Shown: positions 45,831 to 54,690 of the stretch, piece by piece | How positions within the stretch are numbered: the stretch's first letter is position 1 | How the letters are laid out: the number at the start of each line of letters is the position of its first letter | Assembly (NCBI GenBank): GCA_022800665.1 | Contig: JAAWQS010000006.1 | Location: 1 to 58,150, forward strand | Length of the DNA stretch: 58,150 nt | Direction: 5' to 3' | From: Oscillospiraceae bacterium | GTDB taxonomy: Bacteria; Bacillota; Clostridia; Oscillospirales; Oscillospiraceae | The notes under the pieces: generated by a model | Database searches by the model: none | What the model was told of the DNA's origin: nothing | What the model saw: only the letters and a program-made list of their open reading frames with translations | Made by a program: the position numbers and the translations under genes

Positions 45831-45878
45831 GAACTGCGTTTTGAGAATCCGGCCTCCCATATCAAATGGAGAGGCTTT

Positions 45879-45910
45879 TCGCGTCCCACAAGGCAGGGAC
45901 GCGATTTTTC
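45879..45910 (+). terminator. Terminator behind the cobalamin riboswitch
   Basis: TCGCGTCCC (45879-45887) / GGGACGCGA (45896-45904) with an 8-base loop and TTTTT. Confidence 0.85.
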
Positions 45911-46030
45911 TTGTGTTTCCACCGGCGCTGATGGGGCGGCGCCGGGAAACAATACATCTCCCAATTGTTGATCAGCTCTATAGGAACGTCGAAAACCGTC
46001 CGGGTCATGCGCCCGCGACGGTTTTTGACG

Positions 46031-46221
46031 TTATTGCCGCTGCAGCAGCTCCCTGTAATTCTGCCGCTCTGCTTCTGGAATTTCCAGCACAGTCATGGCC
46101 TGTCCGACAGATATGCCCATGTTTTTGACAAGGTTTTGATCGAGGCCAGGATACCGTTTGTCATGCCTTGAGCCATACCCTTCTCCTCAACGCCCTTACG
46201 CAGATTGCACATGACAGTCAT
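46031..46221 (-). pseudogene. Remnant of an Rpn/PD-(D/E)XK transposase-like gene
   Basis: From ATG 46221 the minus strand reads MTVMCNLRKGVEEKGMAQGM then NGILASIK; a single-base deletion in an A-run then shifts the frame, and the next frame gives NLVKNMGISVGQAMTVLEIP and EAERQNYRELLQRQ to the stop TAA at 46031. This matches the usual C-terminus of Rpn-family recombination-promoting nucleases. The catalytic N-terminal part is gone, so it is a decayed fragment. Confidence 0.8.
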
Positions 46222-46259
46222 CTCTCTCCATTGCCAGGAGGCAAATTCTGTGCTATGAT

Positions 46260-46973
46260 TTACAACTGGGCCATGACCTCGCCAATCGGCTCGTTGATGG
46301 TCAAATCAGCATCCGTACCGGCCAGGGAGCTTTTGTTGATAACAACCAGTTTATTTCCGCGGTAATATTGCACCAGCCCCGCCGCCGGATACACGGTCAG
46401 GGACGTGCCGCCGATTATCAGCATATCCGCCTGCCGGATGGCCCCTACAGACCGGGACAATACATCCTGGTCCAGCCCCTCCTCGTACAGGACCACGTCC
46501 GGCTTGATGACGCCGCCGCACTGACAGCGGGGAACGCCGGTACGGCCTGCAACAGCCTCCACGCCGTGGAACGCGCCGCACTTCTGGCAGTGGTTGCGCA
46601 GGACGCTGCCGTGCAGCTCCAGCACATTTTTGCTGCCCGCCTTTTGGTGCAGACCGTCAATGTTCTGGGTAATCACCGCCAGCAGCTTCCCCTGAGCCTC
46701 CAGCTCCGCCAGCTTCCTATGGGCGGCGTTGGGTCCGGCGTCCAGATAGAGCATCTTGTTGCGGTAGAACCGGTAGAATTCCTCCGGATTGCGCACGTAG
46801 AACGTGTGGCTTAGAATCGTCTCCGGCGGGTAGGCGTACTGCTGGCAGTACAGCCCGTCTGTGCTGCGGAAGTCCGGAATGCCGCTCTCTGTGCTGACCC
46901 CGGCTCCGCCGAAAAATACAATGCGGCTGCTCTCTGCGGTCCAGTCCTTTAATTTTTTCACTGCATCCGTCAT
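46260..46973 (-). CDS. cobB: NAD-dependent protein deacylase (sirtuin)
   Basis: Protein of 237 residues. [16 protein letters not shown] binds [15 protein letters not shown] and ELHGS hold the catalytic region (His in LHGS), and CQKCGAFHG with PRCQCGG are the zinc ligands. It removes acyl groups from lysines using NAD+. AAAGGGG precedes the ATG. It lies in a region of decayed genes. Confidence 0.96.
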   Translation of the reverse strand: MTDAVKKLKDWTAESSRIVFFGGAGVSTESGIPDFRSTDGLYCQQYAYPPETILSHTFYVRNPEEFYRFYRNKMLYLDAGPNAAHRKLAELEAQGKLLAVITQNIDGLHQKAGSKNVLELHGSVLRNHCQKCGAFHGVEAVAGRTGVPRCQCGGVIKPDVVLYEEGLDQDVLSRSVGAIRQADMLIIGGTSLTVYPAAGLVQYYRGNKLVVINKSSLAGTDADLTINEPIGEVMAQL

Positions 46974-47029
46974 GTGGTCCGTCCCCTTTCTGATCTCTTA
47001 AAAATTTTCTTCAAAGGAGCAATACAACT

Positions 47030-47365
47030 ATGAATATTCAGATTTTTGGGTCCTCCAAATGCTTTGATACCAAAAAAGCAGAGCGGTGGTTCAAAGAACG
47101 CCGTATTAAGTATCAATACATCGACCTGCCGAAAAAGGGCCTCTCTCCTGGAGAGTACCGCAGTATCCGCCAGCGGCTGGGCTTCGAGGCCTTGGTCAAC
47201 ACCAAATGCCGGGCCTATCAGGACCTGTATATGGCCTACATCACCCCGGAGGCTGCAGAGGAGAAGTTGCTGGACAATCCCCAGCTGTTCCAGACGCCTA
47301 TTGTCCGCAATGGAAAACAGGCGACCGCCGGCTACTGCCCCGATGTCTGGGAGACATGGGAGTAA
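47030..47365 (+). CDS. ArsC/Spx family protein
   Basis: Protein of 111 residues with a thioredoxin-like ArsC fold: MNIQIFGSSKCFDTKKAERW (single N-terminal Cys, no CxxC), the SPGEYRSIRQRLGFEALVNTK segment and a C-terminal TPIVRNGKQATAGYCPD. With one N-terminal Cys it is not a standard Spx; an arsenate-reductase-like or YffB-like role is possible. AAAGGAGC precedes the ATG. Substrate unknown. Confidence 0.88.
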   Translation: MNIQIFGSSKCFDTKKAERWFKERRIKYQYIDLPKKGLSPGEYRSIRQRLGFEALVNTKCRAYQDLYMAYITPEAAEEKLLDNPQLFQTPIVRNGKQATAGYCPDVWETWE

Positions 47366-47370
47366 CCGGA

Positions 47371-48219
47371 CTACTCTGTGAAATGGGTGTGGTTGAAAAT
47401 GTGGTCCTCACAGTAGCAGTGGTATCCGGCGCACTTGGAGCAGTAGCGGAATTGTAGATCCGGATAATCGGCGTCCGTGCGGCCGCAGACGCTGCACTTG
47501 TGGTTATAGCCCTTCTGCTTCTGCTGTTCCCGCACCGCCCTGCGGAACTGCACCGCCTGGGGCCGGGTACGGTAGAGCGCCCGGTCTGCCCGCTGGCGGA
47601 AGTCCGGGGCAAAGAAAATGAAAAAATTCATAATCGCTATTACGGGCAGAAGAGCCATACCCCAATAGCCCGCCCGGATATACTGGAAAACGCCGGCGGC
47701 AAACAGGACCGCGTCCAGCCAGGCCAGCCATTTCATTTTAATGGGAATGATGAAATACAAATTCACCACTGCGTCCGGAAAGCTGAGGGCGTAGGCAAAG
47801 AACATCGCCAAATTGATATACGAGGCCCCCCAGACCGGAAAAGACGCGCCGTCGATGAAATAGGCCAGCAGTGCGCCGGCAGCGGTCAGCAGCGTGCCGC
47901 TGACATAGTAAAAAGTAAATTTGGCGCTGCCCCACATCCGTTCCAGAGTCTCGCCGATCCAGTAGTAGAACATGGACGTGATAATCAGACCGATGCCGCC
48001 GCTGGTGGGCAGAAGCACGTAGGTAATCAGCCGCCAGATTTCTCCGTGGAGCACGCGGCTGATGTCCAGGGCCAGGAAGTTCAGCGTCCCGCCCCCGGCA
48101 AAAAGGCTCAGAACGTAGAGGATCACGTTTGCGCCTACAATGTAGCGCATCAGGCCCGGTATAGCCAAGTTGGGATGCAGGGCGCAGAAGCGGTCAATGG
48201 CGTCGTTCAGCTTTTTCAA
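47371..48219 (-). CDS. Rhomboid-like membrane protein with C-terminal zinc ribbon, catalytic His missing
   Basis: Protein of 282 residues with about six membrane segments. VWGASYINLAMFFAYAL resembles the rhomboid serine loop (Ser133), but the second catalytic His is not found in the later helix (RAGYWGMALLPV). The C-terminus has paired cysteines (HKCSVCGRTD ... YCSKCAGYHCYCEDHIF) likely to bind zinc. It may be a pseudoprotease. The start is a TTG at 48219 with GGGGAGGAG upstream; the longer ORF runs through the promoter region. Confidence 0.75.
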   Translation of the reverse strand: MKKLNDAIDRFCALHPNLAIPGLMRYIVGANVILYVLSLFAGGGTLNFLALDISRVLHGEIWRLITYVLLPTSGGIGLIITSMFYYWIGETLERMWGSAKFTFYYVSGTLLTAAGALLAYFIDGASFPVWGASYINLAMFFAYALSFPDAVVNLYFIIPIKMKWLAWLDAVLFAAGVFQYIRAGYWGMALLPVIAIMNFFIFFAPDFRQRADRALYRTRPQAVQFRRAVREQQKQKGYNHKCSVCGRTDADYPDLQFRYCSKCAGYHCYCEDHIFNHTHFTE

Positions 48220-48359
48220 AGGAATACTCCTCCCCTTGTTGTTTGGTATAGTGTTCCTATTGTACTCCACTTTCCGGGAAAAGTCATCAATAATATTTGA
48301 ACAAACCCGGAAATCTGCCCCGCCCCTTCGCTCCTGCCCGCCGCGGCCCATATTTCCGG

Positions 48360-48388
48360 TTGCAGGAATTGGAGAAATATAGTACAAT
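48360..48388 (+). promoter_or_regulatory. Promoter of the SpoIIM-like gene
   Basis: TTGCAG (48360-48365), 17 bases, TACAAT (48383-48388). Confidence 0.65.
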
Positions 48389-48432
48389 GGGCCAGACCGT
48401 AAAACAATATGAAGCTTTTGGAGGAATCAAAT

Positions 48433-49065
48433 ATGGATCAATCAAACTGGCTGGGCGAACAGTTCGGCCTTCTGCGGGAGTTCCTGCATACGGATTTCCG
48501 CCGTACGCTGCTGCTGTGCAGCTTGGGGATGCTGGCGGCGGCTGTGCTGGGCGGCGCAATGGCGGCGATGGCCCCGGAGGTGGCGGCGAGTATGCTGAAC
48601 AGCTTTATGGAACAGGTGCAGGAGGCCGGAGTGATAGATGAGAGCGGAAATATGTCGGTGTTCGCCCTGCTGACCAACAATTGGACGGCCATGCTCCTCG
48701 CCGCGCTCTACGGCCTGATCCCGTTCCTGTTCCTGCCTGTGTTCAGCCTCCTGGCCAACGGCGCGATTCTGGGAATGATGGCCGTGGTTTTCTGCGCCCA
48801 GGGAATGCCGCTGGCAGCGTATTTTGCCGGTATCCTCCCCCACGGGATTTTTGAACTGCCTGCATTGGCGTTGTCCGTCGCCTGCGGATTCTGCCTGTGC
48901 AAAAATATGTGCCGCATTGTGACCAGCAGCAGCCAGCGGGTCCCTCTGGTGGAGCTGGCCAGCGACCTGCTACGGGTGCTGCTGCTGATAGTGCTGCCGC
49001 TGACCGTGCTGGCCGCGGTGATGGAGCGCTACGTCACGCCGGTGGTGATGGGGCTGTTCCTGTGA
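48433..49065 (+). CDS. SpoIIM family membrane protein
   Basis: Protein of 210 residues with about five hydrophobic helices. EFLHTDFRRTLLLCSLGMLA, NNWTAMLLAALYGLIP and GILPHGIFELPALALS (the conserved PHG-x-FELPA block) mark the SpoIIM/DUF95 family. SpoIIM works with SpoIID and SpoIIP in engulfment during sporulation, but many paralogues exist outside that operon, and no other spo genes are here. The start at 48433 has GGAGG upstream. Confidence 0.9.
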   Translation: MDQSNWLGEQFGLLREFLHTDFRRTLLLCSLGMLAAAVLGGAMAAMAPEVAASMLNSFMEQVQEAGVIDESGNMSVFALLTNNWTAMLLAALYGLIPFLFLPVFSLLANGAILGMMAVVFCAQGMPLAAYFAGILPHGIFELPALALSVACGFCLCKNMCRIVTSSSQRVPLVELASDLLRVLLLIVLPLTVLAAVMERYVTPVVMGLFL

Positions 49066-49074
49066 GGTCCGCGC

Positions 49075-49287
49075 TTGCGCAAAATGACACGCGCCTCTGA
49101 AAATTCATCTGGCGACGCCGCAATTTCCGGTTGGCACAGCCCACAAAGCGCGGCGCATTTGGGCGGGCGCGTCGTCGGAGAGGTCCCCAACGCCCCGCAC
49201 CAGATCCAGGTTTTATACCTGGCGGCTGTCATCCAGCGCCGCTGCGATACTGTTGCAGGCACTTTGACCAAAAACAATGTCCAGCAT
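49075..49287 (-). pseudogene. Remnant of a DUF1835 domain gene
   Basis: From ATG 49287 (RBS AGGAG) the minus strand reads MLDIVFGQSACNSIAAALDD then stops. Later pieces in other frames (DLVRGVGDLSDDAPAQMRRAL and EIAASPDEFSEARVILRKRG) match the middle and end of DUF1835 family proteins in the right order. Large internal deletions and frameshifts have destroyed the gene. Confidence 0.65.
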
Positions 49288-49313
49288 ATGATTTTCTCCT
49301 GTAATTGGGGAAT

Positions 49314-50474
49314 TTACCGCACTTTCAGTCCCTTCTCCTGTAACCGCTTGTACACAAATTCCCGGAACAGCGTATACAGCACGCTGGTCAGCGGGATAAA
49401 CAGCAGCATTCCTGCAACGCCCATCAGACTGCCGCCTACAGATACCGCCGCCAGTACCCAGATGGAGGGCAGGCCCACCGAGCTGCCAACCACATGGGGG
49501 TAAATCAGATTCCCCTCCACCTGCTGCAGCGCCAGGAACATGACCACAAATGCCAGCGCCTGCATCGGGGACACCATCAGCAGCAGGAATGCCCCGACTG
49601 CACATCCGATGAACGCGCCCACAATCGGGATCAACGCCGTCACAGCAATCAAGCACCCCACCAGCAGGGCGTATGGCATCCGCAGAACCGTCATGACAAT
49701 AAAGAACATGGCTCCCAGAATCACGGCCTCTATACACTGGCCAGTAATAAAGCTGGAAAAAACCCGGTGGCTCAGACGGCAGATTTCCACAATTTTGCCC
49801 GCGATCTGCTCTGGCAGCAGCGCATAGAGCGACTTGCGGCATTGCAGGCCAAGCTTCTCCTTTTGCAGAAGAACGTAAACAGCGAATACCGCCGCGACAA
49901 ACACCGCGCTCACCGCGCTGACAATGCTCTTCGTAGCGGAGATAGTGGAGCTGACCACATTCCCAAAGCCGCTGCGGACAAAATCCACCGCGCTGGCCAG
50001 CAGGGATTCCCAATCCACGGTCAGGCTCTCCAGCCAGCTGTATATCTCCGGATATGCGGCAAACTGTTTCTCCGCCCAGACGGCAAACCGGCTGCACGCA
50101 TACATGATGGTGCTCCCCAGTCCGGATACGCTCTCCGCCAGCTGGGGTACGATAATCAGTACCAGCACGGGAATGATGACCGCCGCCGCCAGCAGCGTCA
50201 GCAGCAGGCTGAGAATACGGGCCGCTTTCGGCGACGGTCCCCGCCGCTGCCGGCCCCCGCCCGGAGGGGGCGTAAAGAGTTTTTTCTCAAAAAATGCCAT
50301 CGGTACGTTCAGCACAAAGGCCGTCGCCCCGCCAATGAGAAGCGGCGAGACAACGCCCCCCACAAACCTGAAAAATCCGAGTACTTGGGACAGATGCTGC
50401 AAGCCGGTATAGAGCAGTATGGCAAAGGTGATGAGAAGCATCAGCTTCCGCAGCGCTGTGCGGGAAATTTCCAT
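49314..50474 (-). CDS. AI-2E family transporter (PerM/YdiK type)
   Basis: Protein of 386 residues, about eight transmembrane helices. FLQQVEGNLIYPHVVGSSVG and the GAFIGCAVGAFLLLMVSP motif near the C-terminus mark the family. Named members export autoinducer-2 or other small molecules; the substrate here is unknown. AGGAGGG precedes the ATG. A 170-base gap with a hairpin separates it from the rhamnulokinase operon upstream on the same strand. Confidence 0.9.
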   Translation of the reverse strand: MEISRTALRKLMLLITFAILLYTGLQHLSQVLGFFRFVGGVVSPLLIGGATAFVLNVPMAFFEKKLFTPPPGGGRQRRGPSPKAARILSLLLTLLAAAVIIPVLVLIIVPQLAESVSGLGSTIMYACSRFAVWAEKQFAAYPEIYSWLESLTVDWESLLASAVDFVRSGFGNVVSSTISATKSIVSAVSAVFVAAVFAVYVLLQKEKLGLQCRKSLYALLPEQIAGKIVEICRLSHRVFSSFITGQCIEAVILGAMFFIVMTVLRMPYALLVGCLIAVTALIPIVGAFIGCAVGAFLLLMVSPMQALAFVVMFLALQQVEGNLIYPHVVGSSVGLPSIWVLAAVSVGGSLMGVAGMLLFIPLTSVLYTLFREFVYKRLQEKGLKVR

Positions 50475-50597
50475 GTCGGTCCCTCCTGGCCGTCCCGAAG
50501 AACGGCTCTTTTCTGTGATTTCTTCATCCTACCGCGTCTGACTTTATTCGTCAATGGATAAATTGTGAACTTTGTACCTTCCCGCCGGACGGCAGGA

Positions 50598-50645
50598 TGA
50601 AAACGGTCCCCCAGCCTTGCGCCGGGAGACCGTTTCTCGATTTTT
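50598..50645 (+). terminator. Hairpin between the AI-2E gene and rhamnulokinase
   Basis: GAAAACGGTCCCC ... GGGAGACCGTTTC stem (about 50599-50636) with TTTTTT following on the plus side; on the minus strand only GTTTTC follows. It lies between two minus-strand genes. Confidence 0.5.
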
Positions 50646-51959
50646 TCAGGATAACGCGGCCATCTGGACCCGCAGGTTGCCCAGAGCCGTGGCCTCTATG
50701 GGCAGCGCAATAATGTCCTTACCGGTGGCCTGGGCGGTCAGCGTGTTCAGAAAGCGGTTTCTTGCGCCCCCGCCCACGATATACAGCCGTTCATAGCTGC
50801 GGCCCACATTGCGCTCCAGCTCCTCAATCGCCTGCCGGTAGCCCAGGGCCAGACTGCGGAACGCACAGCAGAAATAATCCCGCTCACAGGCCGGAAGCGC
50901 CTGCCCCCTCTGCCGGAGATACGACTCAATGGCCTCCTTCATGCTGGCTGGAGCCAGAAAATCCTGGGCGTTGGCGTCCACAGAGCCCTGGAAACTGCTC
51001 TCAGCCGCCTCCTGGGCGATTGTGCCGAAATCCTTGTCCGGACACAGCTCCTTCTGCAGCCGCTGCACCAGCCAAAGGCCCATGATGTTCTTTTGATAGC
51101 GGTTGCAGCCGACGCCGCCCTCGTTGGAGTAATTCGCCGCCTCGCTCCCGGCGTCTGTGAGGGGCCGGGGGGTCTTGACCCCCAGCAGCGACCAGGTGCC
51201 GGAGGAAATATAGAGCTGGCTGCCCTCCATGGGAATGCCCTCCACGGCGGAGGCGGTGTCGTGGGTGGCGCAGAGAACCGCCTGGCACTGTCCGCCCACC
51301 CGCGCCGCAATCTCCGGACGCAGCGGACCCATGACCGTGCCGGGAGCCGTGAGCGTCGGGAACAGATGCCGGGGCAGGCCCAGCGGCTCGTAAATCTCCG
51401 GGTCGAACGACCCGGTGGCCGCATTCACCATGCCGGTGGTGGTGGCGTTGGTGAACTCCTTCATCTTTACACCCGACAGCTTCCAGAGCAGATATTCCGG
51501 AATCATCAGGAAATCCGTGGCCTCCGCCAGACGCCCCGACCGGAGGTCGTCATAGAGCTGGTAAATGGTGTTGAAGGACTGGAACTGACAGCCTGTGCGC
51601 CGGTAGAGCTGGGAAAAGGGGATTATCCCGTGGACCTCCGGGACGCGGGCCTCGGTGCGGCTGTCCCGGTATGCGCGGCAGGGCCAGAGTTCTTTCTCAC
51701 CGTTCAGAAGCACATAGTCTACGGCCCAGGTATCCACCGACAGGCTCTCAATCGCCGGGAACTGCCGGAACGCCGCCGCAATCCCCTGCGCAACGCTCTC
51801 AAACATGGATTCCATATCCCAGATCAGACGGCCATCCGATTCCTTTGCGCCGTTGGGAAAGCGGTACACCTCCTGGGTCCGCAGCTCTCCATCCTCCTGC
51901 CAGCCCACAATGTGCCGCCCGGAGGACGCGCCGATGTCAATTGCTAAACAGTACCGCAT
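50646..51959 (-). CDS. rhaB: Rhamnulokinase-type FGGY kinase
   Basis: Protein of 437 residues. CLAIDIGASSGRHIVGW at the N-terminus (the phosphate loop), SVDTWAVDYVLL, YISSGTWSLLGVKTPRPLTD and YIVGGGARNRFLNTLTAQ near the end mark the RhaB subgroup. It phosphorylates L-rhamnulose. The start at 51959 has GGGAGAA upstream and is 22 bases after the pheT stop. No rha isomerase or aldolase is near. Confidence 0.88.
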   Translation of the reverse strand: MRYCLAIDIGASSGRHIVGWQEDGELRTQEVYRFPNGAKESDGRLIWDMESMFESVAQGIAAAFRQFPAIESLSVDTWAVDYVLLNGEKELWPCRAYRDSRTEARVPEVHGIIPFSQLYRRTGCQFQSFNTIYQLYDDLRSGRLAEATDFLMIPEYLLWKLSGVKMKEFTNATTTGMVNAATGSFDPEIYEPLGLPRHLFPTLTAPGTVMGPLRPEIAARVGGQCQAVLCATHDTASAVEGIPMEGSQLYISSGTWSLLGVKTPRPLTDAGSEAANYSNEGGVGCNRYQKNIMGLWLVQRLQKELCPDKDFGTIAQEAAESSFQGSVDANAQDFLAPASMKEAIESYLRQRGQALPACERDYFCCAFRSLALGYRQAIEELERNVGRSYERLYIVGGGARNRFLNTLTAQATGKDIIALPIEATALGNLRVQMAALS

Positions 51960-51981
51960 ATCAATCTTCTCCCTGCCACCG

Positions 51982-54672
51982 TCAGCGCAGGACTGCGCCA
52001 AGCTCTTTTTCCAACGCTTCCAGTATGGCTTTGATCTCATCGTCCGCCTCGGCGGCCACAATGCTGCGGTCGTCCGCCCGGAGCGTCAGGCTGAAGGCAA
52101 CGCTTTTGCTGCCCGCGGCAATGCCTGTGCCGCGGTAGACGTCAAAGAGCGCAGTGTCCCGCAGCAGCTTGCCGCCCGCCCTGCGGATGCAGGCGGTCAG
52201 CGCGCCCACCGTGACCTCCTCCCGGCAGACCAGGGCAATGTCCCGGTTCACCGCCGGGAAACGGGGCAGGGGGACGTATTCCGCACCGGGTCCCTGGGCC
52301 GCCAGCAGGGCGTCGAAGCTCAGCTCGGCACAGTACAGGTCCGTATCTGCGCCGTAGTTCCGGGCTACAAGGGGGTGAATCTGCCCGATGACGCCGATTT
52401 GCTCTCCGCCCGCACAGACGGCGGCACAGCGTCCGGGGTGGTAGGAGGGGTCGCTGGAACAGGTGTCAAAATGGACGTCCTGCGCCCGGATTTCCCGCAG
52501 AAGGGCTTCTACCGCGCCCTTCATGGCAAAGAAATCCATGTCCTCGCCGTATGCGCCAAGAGTGATCATCTTCGGCTCGTTGGCAAGACCGTCGGGTCCG
52601 CCGGGGAGATAAATTTTGCCAATTTCGTACAGCCGTGCGCTTTTGTTCCGGTAGCTGCAGTTGCGCTGGAGGGTTTCCAGCATGGACGGGAGGGCCGTGG
52701 TGCGCATGATGGAGGTGTCCTCGCCCAAGGGGTTGAGAATTTTCAGGCTGCTGCGGAGGGGTTCGTCGGGACTCCAGCCGATTTTGTCGTAACAGGCGGG
52801 GGAGATGAACGAATAGGTGATGATCTCGCTGTAGCCGCAGGACCGGCAGACCGCGCCCAAAGCCCGTTCCAGCTGCTGCTCCGGCGTGTAGCCGCCGCGG
52901 GTGGTCTCGCCCCGCTGGAGCGTGCTGGGAATGTTGTTGTAGCCGTGGAACCGGGCGACTTCCTCCGCCAGGTCGGCGTAATGCTCCACGTCCCCGCGCC
53001 AGGAGGGGACTGTCACCGTCTCGCCGTCCACGCCGAAATCCAGCCGCTTGAGTATGGACTGCATCTCATCCACTGGTACGTCCGTGCCCAGCAGGGCGTT
53101 GATCTTCTCCGGACGCAGCTGCAGAACAGTGGGCTGAGGGACGTGGTTGAGGACGTCAATCACGCCGTCCAGCACCTCGCCCGCGCCCAGCAGCTCCACC
53201 AGCTCGCAGGCGCGGTTGACGGCGGGCAGTGTGTTCAGGGGGTCCAGGCCCTTCTCGAACTTGGCCGACGCCTCGGTGCGCATTCCCAGGGCGAGAGCGG
53301 CCTTGCGGATGCAGGCGCCGTCAAAGTTGGCGGACTCGAAGACCACGTCCACGGTGTCCCCGACAATTTCGCTGTTCAGTCCGCCCATGATGCCCGCCAG
53401 ACCCACCGCGCGGGTGTCGTCGGCAATGACCAGCATGGCGCTGGTCAGCTTGCGGACATTGCCGTCCAGGGTGGTCAGCTCCTCGCCCTCCGCGGCGCGG
53501 CGGACGATGATCTTTCCGCCCTTCACATAGCGGTAGTCAAAGGCGTGCATGGGCTGGCCGTACTCCAGCATGACATAGTTGGTGATGTCCACGATGTTGT
53601 TGATGGGACGCACGCCCATGCTCCGCAGGCGCTCCCGCATCCACTTGGGGGACGGGGCGATCTTGACATTGCGCACCATCCGGGCCGTGTACCGGGGGCA
53701 GAGGTCCGGGTCGGGCGTCTCTACATCCAGCAGTTCTGTCAGAGAACCCGCCGCGCCGCCCTTGACCGCCGGGTTGTGGAGGCGCAGGGGGGCGTTGAAG
53801 GTGGCGGAAGCCTCCCGCGCCAGACCGATGATGCTGAGGCAGTCTGGACGGTTGGGGGTGATCTCAAACTCCACCACGTGGTCGTCGGCATTGATGACGG
53901 GCCGGATATCGTCTCCGGGACGGACGCCCTCCTCCTGGAGGACAAAGATGCCGTCAGAGATGCAGTGGGGGAACTCCCGCTGTTCGGCGCGGAGGTCCGC
54001 CAGCGTGCAGATATGCTCCTTTTCCGTGTCCAGAGCTATGGTGTCGTGGGGGTGGATGTTGACCAGGGCAGTGGTGATGGTATGGTATGTGCCGCCGCTA
54101 TCGCAGCTTACCGCAAAACGTCCGCCGCCCAGGTTCTCCACCTTGGTGACAAAAGCCGCTTTGACCGCTCCGAAAAGCTTGTGGCCCGGCGTAACGCCAG
54201 CCGGTACAGAGGGCTTTTCCGGGTCAATGGCCTTGTAGTCGTTGAGAAGCGCGGCAGGCTCTATGACGGCATAGGGGAAATCCCGCTCGTCCAGATTCAG
54301 CTCGCTGAGCGAGCAGAGCATACCGTTGGAGAGCACACCCCGCAGTTTGCCTTTCTCAATTTTCTTGCCGCCGGGCAGAAGGGATTTGTGCAGGGCCACG
54401 GGGACCATGTCCCCCTCGTGGATGTTCCACGCGCCGGTGACAATCTGGACCGGCTCCTCCCGGCCCACGTCCAGCTGGCAGACCCACATGTGGTCGGAAT
54501 TGGGGTGGCGTTCCATGGACTGGATGCGGCCCGCCACTACGTTCTGTATCTCTGCGCCCAGGTCCTCCGTGATCTCCACCTTGGAGCCGGAGAGGGTCAT
54601 GGCCTCGGCAAAATCCTTGTCATTGGCGTCAACGGTTACAAACTCGCTGAGCCATTTCCTGCTTAATTTCAT
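51982..54672 (-). CDS. pheT: Phenylalanyl-tRNA synthetase beta subunit
   Basis: Protein of 896 residues, about 90 longer than usual. N-terminal EMAPII-like tRNA-binding domain (residues about 40-140), then an extra segment of about 95 residues (140-238), B3/B4 editing domain, B5, and the C-terminal anticodon-binding domain. VVEFEITPNRPDCLSIIGLARE is the family hallmark. It works with PheS. The stop of pheS is 18 bases before the start. Confidence 0.96.
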   Translation of the reverse strand: MKLSRKWLSEFVTVDANDKDFAEAMTLSGSKVEITEDLGAEIQNVVAGRIQSMERHPNSDHMWVCQLDVGREEPVQIVTGAWNIHEGDMVPVALHKSLLPGGKKIEKGKLRGVLSNGMLCSLSELNLDERDFPYAVIEPAALLNDYKAIDPEKPSVPAGVTPGHKLFGAVKAAFVTKVENLGGGRFAVSCDSGGTYHTITTALVNIHPHDTIALDTEKEHICTLADLRAEQREFPHCISDGIFVLQEEGVRPGDDIRPVINADDHVVEFEITPNRPDCLSIIGLAREASATFNAPLRLHNPAVKGGAAGSLTELLDVETPDPDLCPRYTARMVRNVKIAPSPKWMRERLRSMGVRPINNIVDITNYVMLEYGQPMHAFDYRYVKGGKIIVRRAAEGEELTTLDGNVRKLTSAMLVIADDTRAVGLAGIMGGLNSEIVGDTVDVVFESANFDGACIRKAALALGMRTEASAKFEKGLDPLNTLPAVNRACELVELLGAGEVLDGVIDVLNHVPQPTVLQLRPEKINALLGTDVPVDEMQSILKRLDFGVDGETVTVPSWRGDVEHYADLAEEVARFHGYNNIPSTLQRGETTRGGYTPEQQLERALGAVCRSCGYSEIITYSFISPACYDKIGWSPDEPLRSSLKILNPLGEDTSIMRTTALPSMLETLQRNCSYRNKSARLYEIGKIYLPGGPDGLANEPKMITLGAYGEDMDFFAMKGAVEALLREIRAQDVHFDTCSSDPSYHPGRCAAVCAGGEQIGVIGQIHPLVARNYGADTDLYCAELSFDALLAAQGPGAEYVPLPRFPAVNRDIALVCREEVTVGALTACIRRAGGKLLRDTALFDVYRGTGIAAGSKSVAFSLTLRADDRSIVAAEADDEIKAILEALEKELGAVLR

Positions 54673-54690
54673 AATCTGTTCACTCCCTTC

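Noticed and set aside
51805-54666. 953-residue ORF antisense to pheT/rhaB
   Set aside because: Shadow ORF with biased composition; pheT is unmistakable.
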